NCBI GenBank assembly: GCA_937871415.1 | Contig: CALMQD010000087.1 | Span: 1 to 5,470 of the forward strand | From: an uncultured Phycisphaerales bacterium | GTDB taxonomy: Bacteria; Planctomycetota; Phycisphaerae; Phycisphaerales; UBA1924 | Length of the DNA: 5,470 bases | Direction: 5' to 3' | Shown here: one piece after another, positions 4,242 to 5,470 of the stretch | Layout: the number at the start of each line of letters is the position of its first letter | Numbering within the stretch: position 1 is the first letter of the stretch | Notes under the pieces: model-generated | What the model was told of the DNA's origin: nothing | Seen by the model: only the letters and a program-made list of their open reading frames with translations | Databases searched by the model: none | Position numbers and translations under genes: made by a program

Positions 4242-5470
4242 GTGCACCCCGACGCTCCACCGAATCCAGGCCGCGCTCCGACGCCGTGGTGGGCCCGCGC
4301 GCTCACCGGGGCCCCGCTCGCGCTGGGTCTGTGCCTGGCGCTGCCGGCGCTGCGCGTCGCTCAGTGGTCCGGCGACACCGGGCTCTACGCGGCGATCAGC
4401 GCCAAAGTGTGGCGCGACGGGTGCTGGTTCCCGCTCCGCGGGTCGATGGATCCTTACTTCAACAAGCCCCCACTGGCGTTCTGGCTGCACGCGCTCTCGA
4501 TGGGGCTCTTCGGCGACGGCACCCTGGGCCTCTACCTGCCCGAAATCCTGTCGTACCTCGCGACGATCGTGCTGACGCAGTACATCGCGTTCCGTCTGGT
4601 CCGCGCGGCGGACGCCGGACGCTTCGGCGGGGCCCGAGAGGGGACGCCGCACGCCCGCGCCGTCATCGTCGGGGCGATCGCCGGCCTGCTGCTGGCATCG
4701 ACCGGCCAGTTCCTCTCGATCATCGACACGCTCAAGCTCGACTACCCGCACAACGCGCTCCTGTTCGCGTCGGTGGCGATGATGTGCGCCGGGTGGACGC
4801 GCACGCCGGGCTCTGAAGACCCGCGCAGCGCGGCCCGCGCCCGGCGCCTCGTCGTGCTCGCCGGTGTGCCGATGGGCCTGGCGCTCCTGGTCAAGCCGAT
4901 GTGGGGTCTGGCGTCGTACGTCCCCGTGCTGGCGTGGGTGCTGCTCGATCCGCCGGGTGGATTGGCGCGCCGGAGAGTGATCCGCTGGATGCTGTCCTCT
5001 CTGGGGCTGGCGCTGCTGGTAGCGCTGCCCTGGCACCTGGCCATGGCGCTCAAGACGATCCCCGTCGTCCCCGGCCCGGGCGCGCCGGCGGGCTTTGTGA
5101 CCGAGTATTTCGGCAAGCAGTCGTTCCAGCGCGTCAGCCGCGGCCTGATCCGGCAGCCCTGGTGGTGGTACCTCAACTACCTGTGGGACACGTGCAGGCC
5201 GCTGGTGCTCAGCGCCGCCGCGGGTCTCGCGACGAGCCTCCTCTACGTGGTCTGGCGCAAGCGATCGGACGGTCCCGCGTCCGCGCAGATGCCCGAAGGG
5301 GGCGCGGGCGGGTCGCGCTGGTGGCGCCCGCGCGGGCCGCTGCTGTTCGCGATGCTCTGGTGCGTCTTCTGGCTCGCGGTGCTCTCGTGCGTGCCCGACA
5401 AGCGGCGGAACTACTCGCTCCACGTGCTCCCGATGCTCGCTGTGCTGGTCGCGCTGCTCGCGACGTGGCC
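4242..5470 (+). CDS. ArnT/PMT-like membrane glycosyltransferase (GT-C fold, partial, 3' end outside window)
   Basis: An integral inner-membrane enzyme of the PMT_2/ArnT type. Known members transfer a sugar from a polyprenyl-phosphate donor to lipid A, protein or another acceptor on the outer face of the membrane. The 409 visible residues align by eye with the family: first hydrophobic segment (about 21-40), then GDTGLYAAISAKVWRDGCW where ArnT has its DExxY loop, DPYFNKPPLAFWLHALS (70-86) matching the family's YFxKPPLxYW motif, Asp162 and Asp167 in IIDTLKLDYP, ALLVKPMWGL (214-223), ALPWHLA (261-267), EYFGKQSFQRV (288-298), PWWWYL (306-311) and DKRRNYSLHVLPMLA (386-400) before the next membrane segment. 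I estimate at least ten hydrophobic segments. The start is GTG at 4242: an in-frame TAA (the stop of the preceding gene) lies 15 bp upstream, and the first in-frame ATG is at codon 69, inside the conserved region. A weak GGGA precedes at 6 nt. The C-terminal part is missing. Donor and acceptor cannot be told from sequence. Confidence 0.9.
   Translation, partial: MHPDAPPNPGRAPTPWWARALTGAPLALGLCLALPALRVAQWSGDTGLYAAISAKVWRDGCWFPLRGSMDPYFNKPPLAFWLHALSMGLFGDGTLGLYLPEILSYLATIVLTQYIAFRLVRAADAGRFGGAREGTPHARAVIVGAIAGLLLASTGQFLSIIDTLKLDYPHNALLFASVAMMCAGWTRTPGSEDPRSAARARRLVVLAGVPMGLALLVKPMWGLASYVPVLAWVLLDPPGGLARRRVIRWMLSSLGLALLVALPWHLAMALKTIPVVPGPGAPAGFVTEYFGKQSFQRVSRGLIRQPWWWYLNYLWDTCRPLVLSAAAGLATSLLYVVWRKRSDGPASAQMPEGGAGGSRWWRPRGPLLFAMLWCVFWLAVLSCVPDKRRNYSLHVLPMLAVLVALLATW

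Noticed and set aside
3701..4816. A 371-codon plus-strand open frame overlapping both right-hand genes
   Set aside because: It is out of frame with both the methyltransferase and the glycosyltransferase, crosses their boundary, and its product is an Arg/Pro/Ala-rich string typical of shadow frames.
3327..5423. A 698-codon open frame on the minus strand across the methyltransferase and glycosyltransferase genes
   Set aside because: Its translation is Arg/Ala/His/Glu-rich low complexity without any fold motif, and it lies antisense to two genes with clear family motifs. High third-position GC keeps this frame free of stops.

Overview
This is a 5.47 kb, strongly GC-rich stretch of a bacterial chromosome. 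It holds five protein-coding genes in two divergent groups and no RNA genes, insertion sequences, CRISPR arrays or signs of recent transfer. High GC, weak or absent Shine-Dalgarno sequences at most starts, and the style of the proteins (Ala/Pro-rich linkers, a DUF4190-type membrane protein, an Mla-type ATPase) suggest a Planctomycetota member, perhaps of the Phycisphaerae. That assignment is inference from general resemblance, not a marker-gene result.

Left part, minus strand, in transcription order: a cysteine desulfurase of the NifS/IscS family (1931-3244); a small membrane protein with a DUF4190-like hydrophobic region, an unrecognised soluble domain and an acidic Gly/Pro tail (962-1879); and a MlaF-like ABC transporter ATPase (from 847, running off the left edge). 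The three share a strand with gaps of 51 and 114 bp, but no common pathway is evident: sulfur transfer for Fe-S clusters or tRNA, an unknown envelope role, and lipid transport. The ATPase gene has its own good promoter. The spacing of this promoter predicts a transcript that begins at the GTG start codon (leaderless). The gene before it shows a weaker copy of the same geometry.

Right part, plus strand: a class I SAM-dependent methyltransferase (3381-4226), then, after 15 bp, an ArnT/PMT-like integral membrane glycosyltransferase (from 4242, running off the right edge). The tight spacing suggests one operon, probably for making or decorating a cell-surface glycan or lipid.

The 136-bp region 3245-3380 separates the two groups and must hold both divergent promoters. 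It contains a 10-bp perfect palindrome and two small hairpins. Long open frames opposite the real genes are by-products of high GC. I see no clear new multi-gene system. The points most worth a second look are the leaderless promoter geometry, the methyltransferase-glycosyltransferase pair with its altered acidic motif, and the unassigned domain of the DUF4190 protein.
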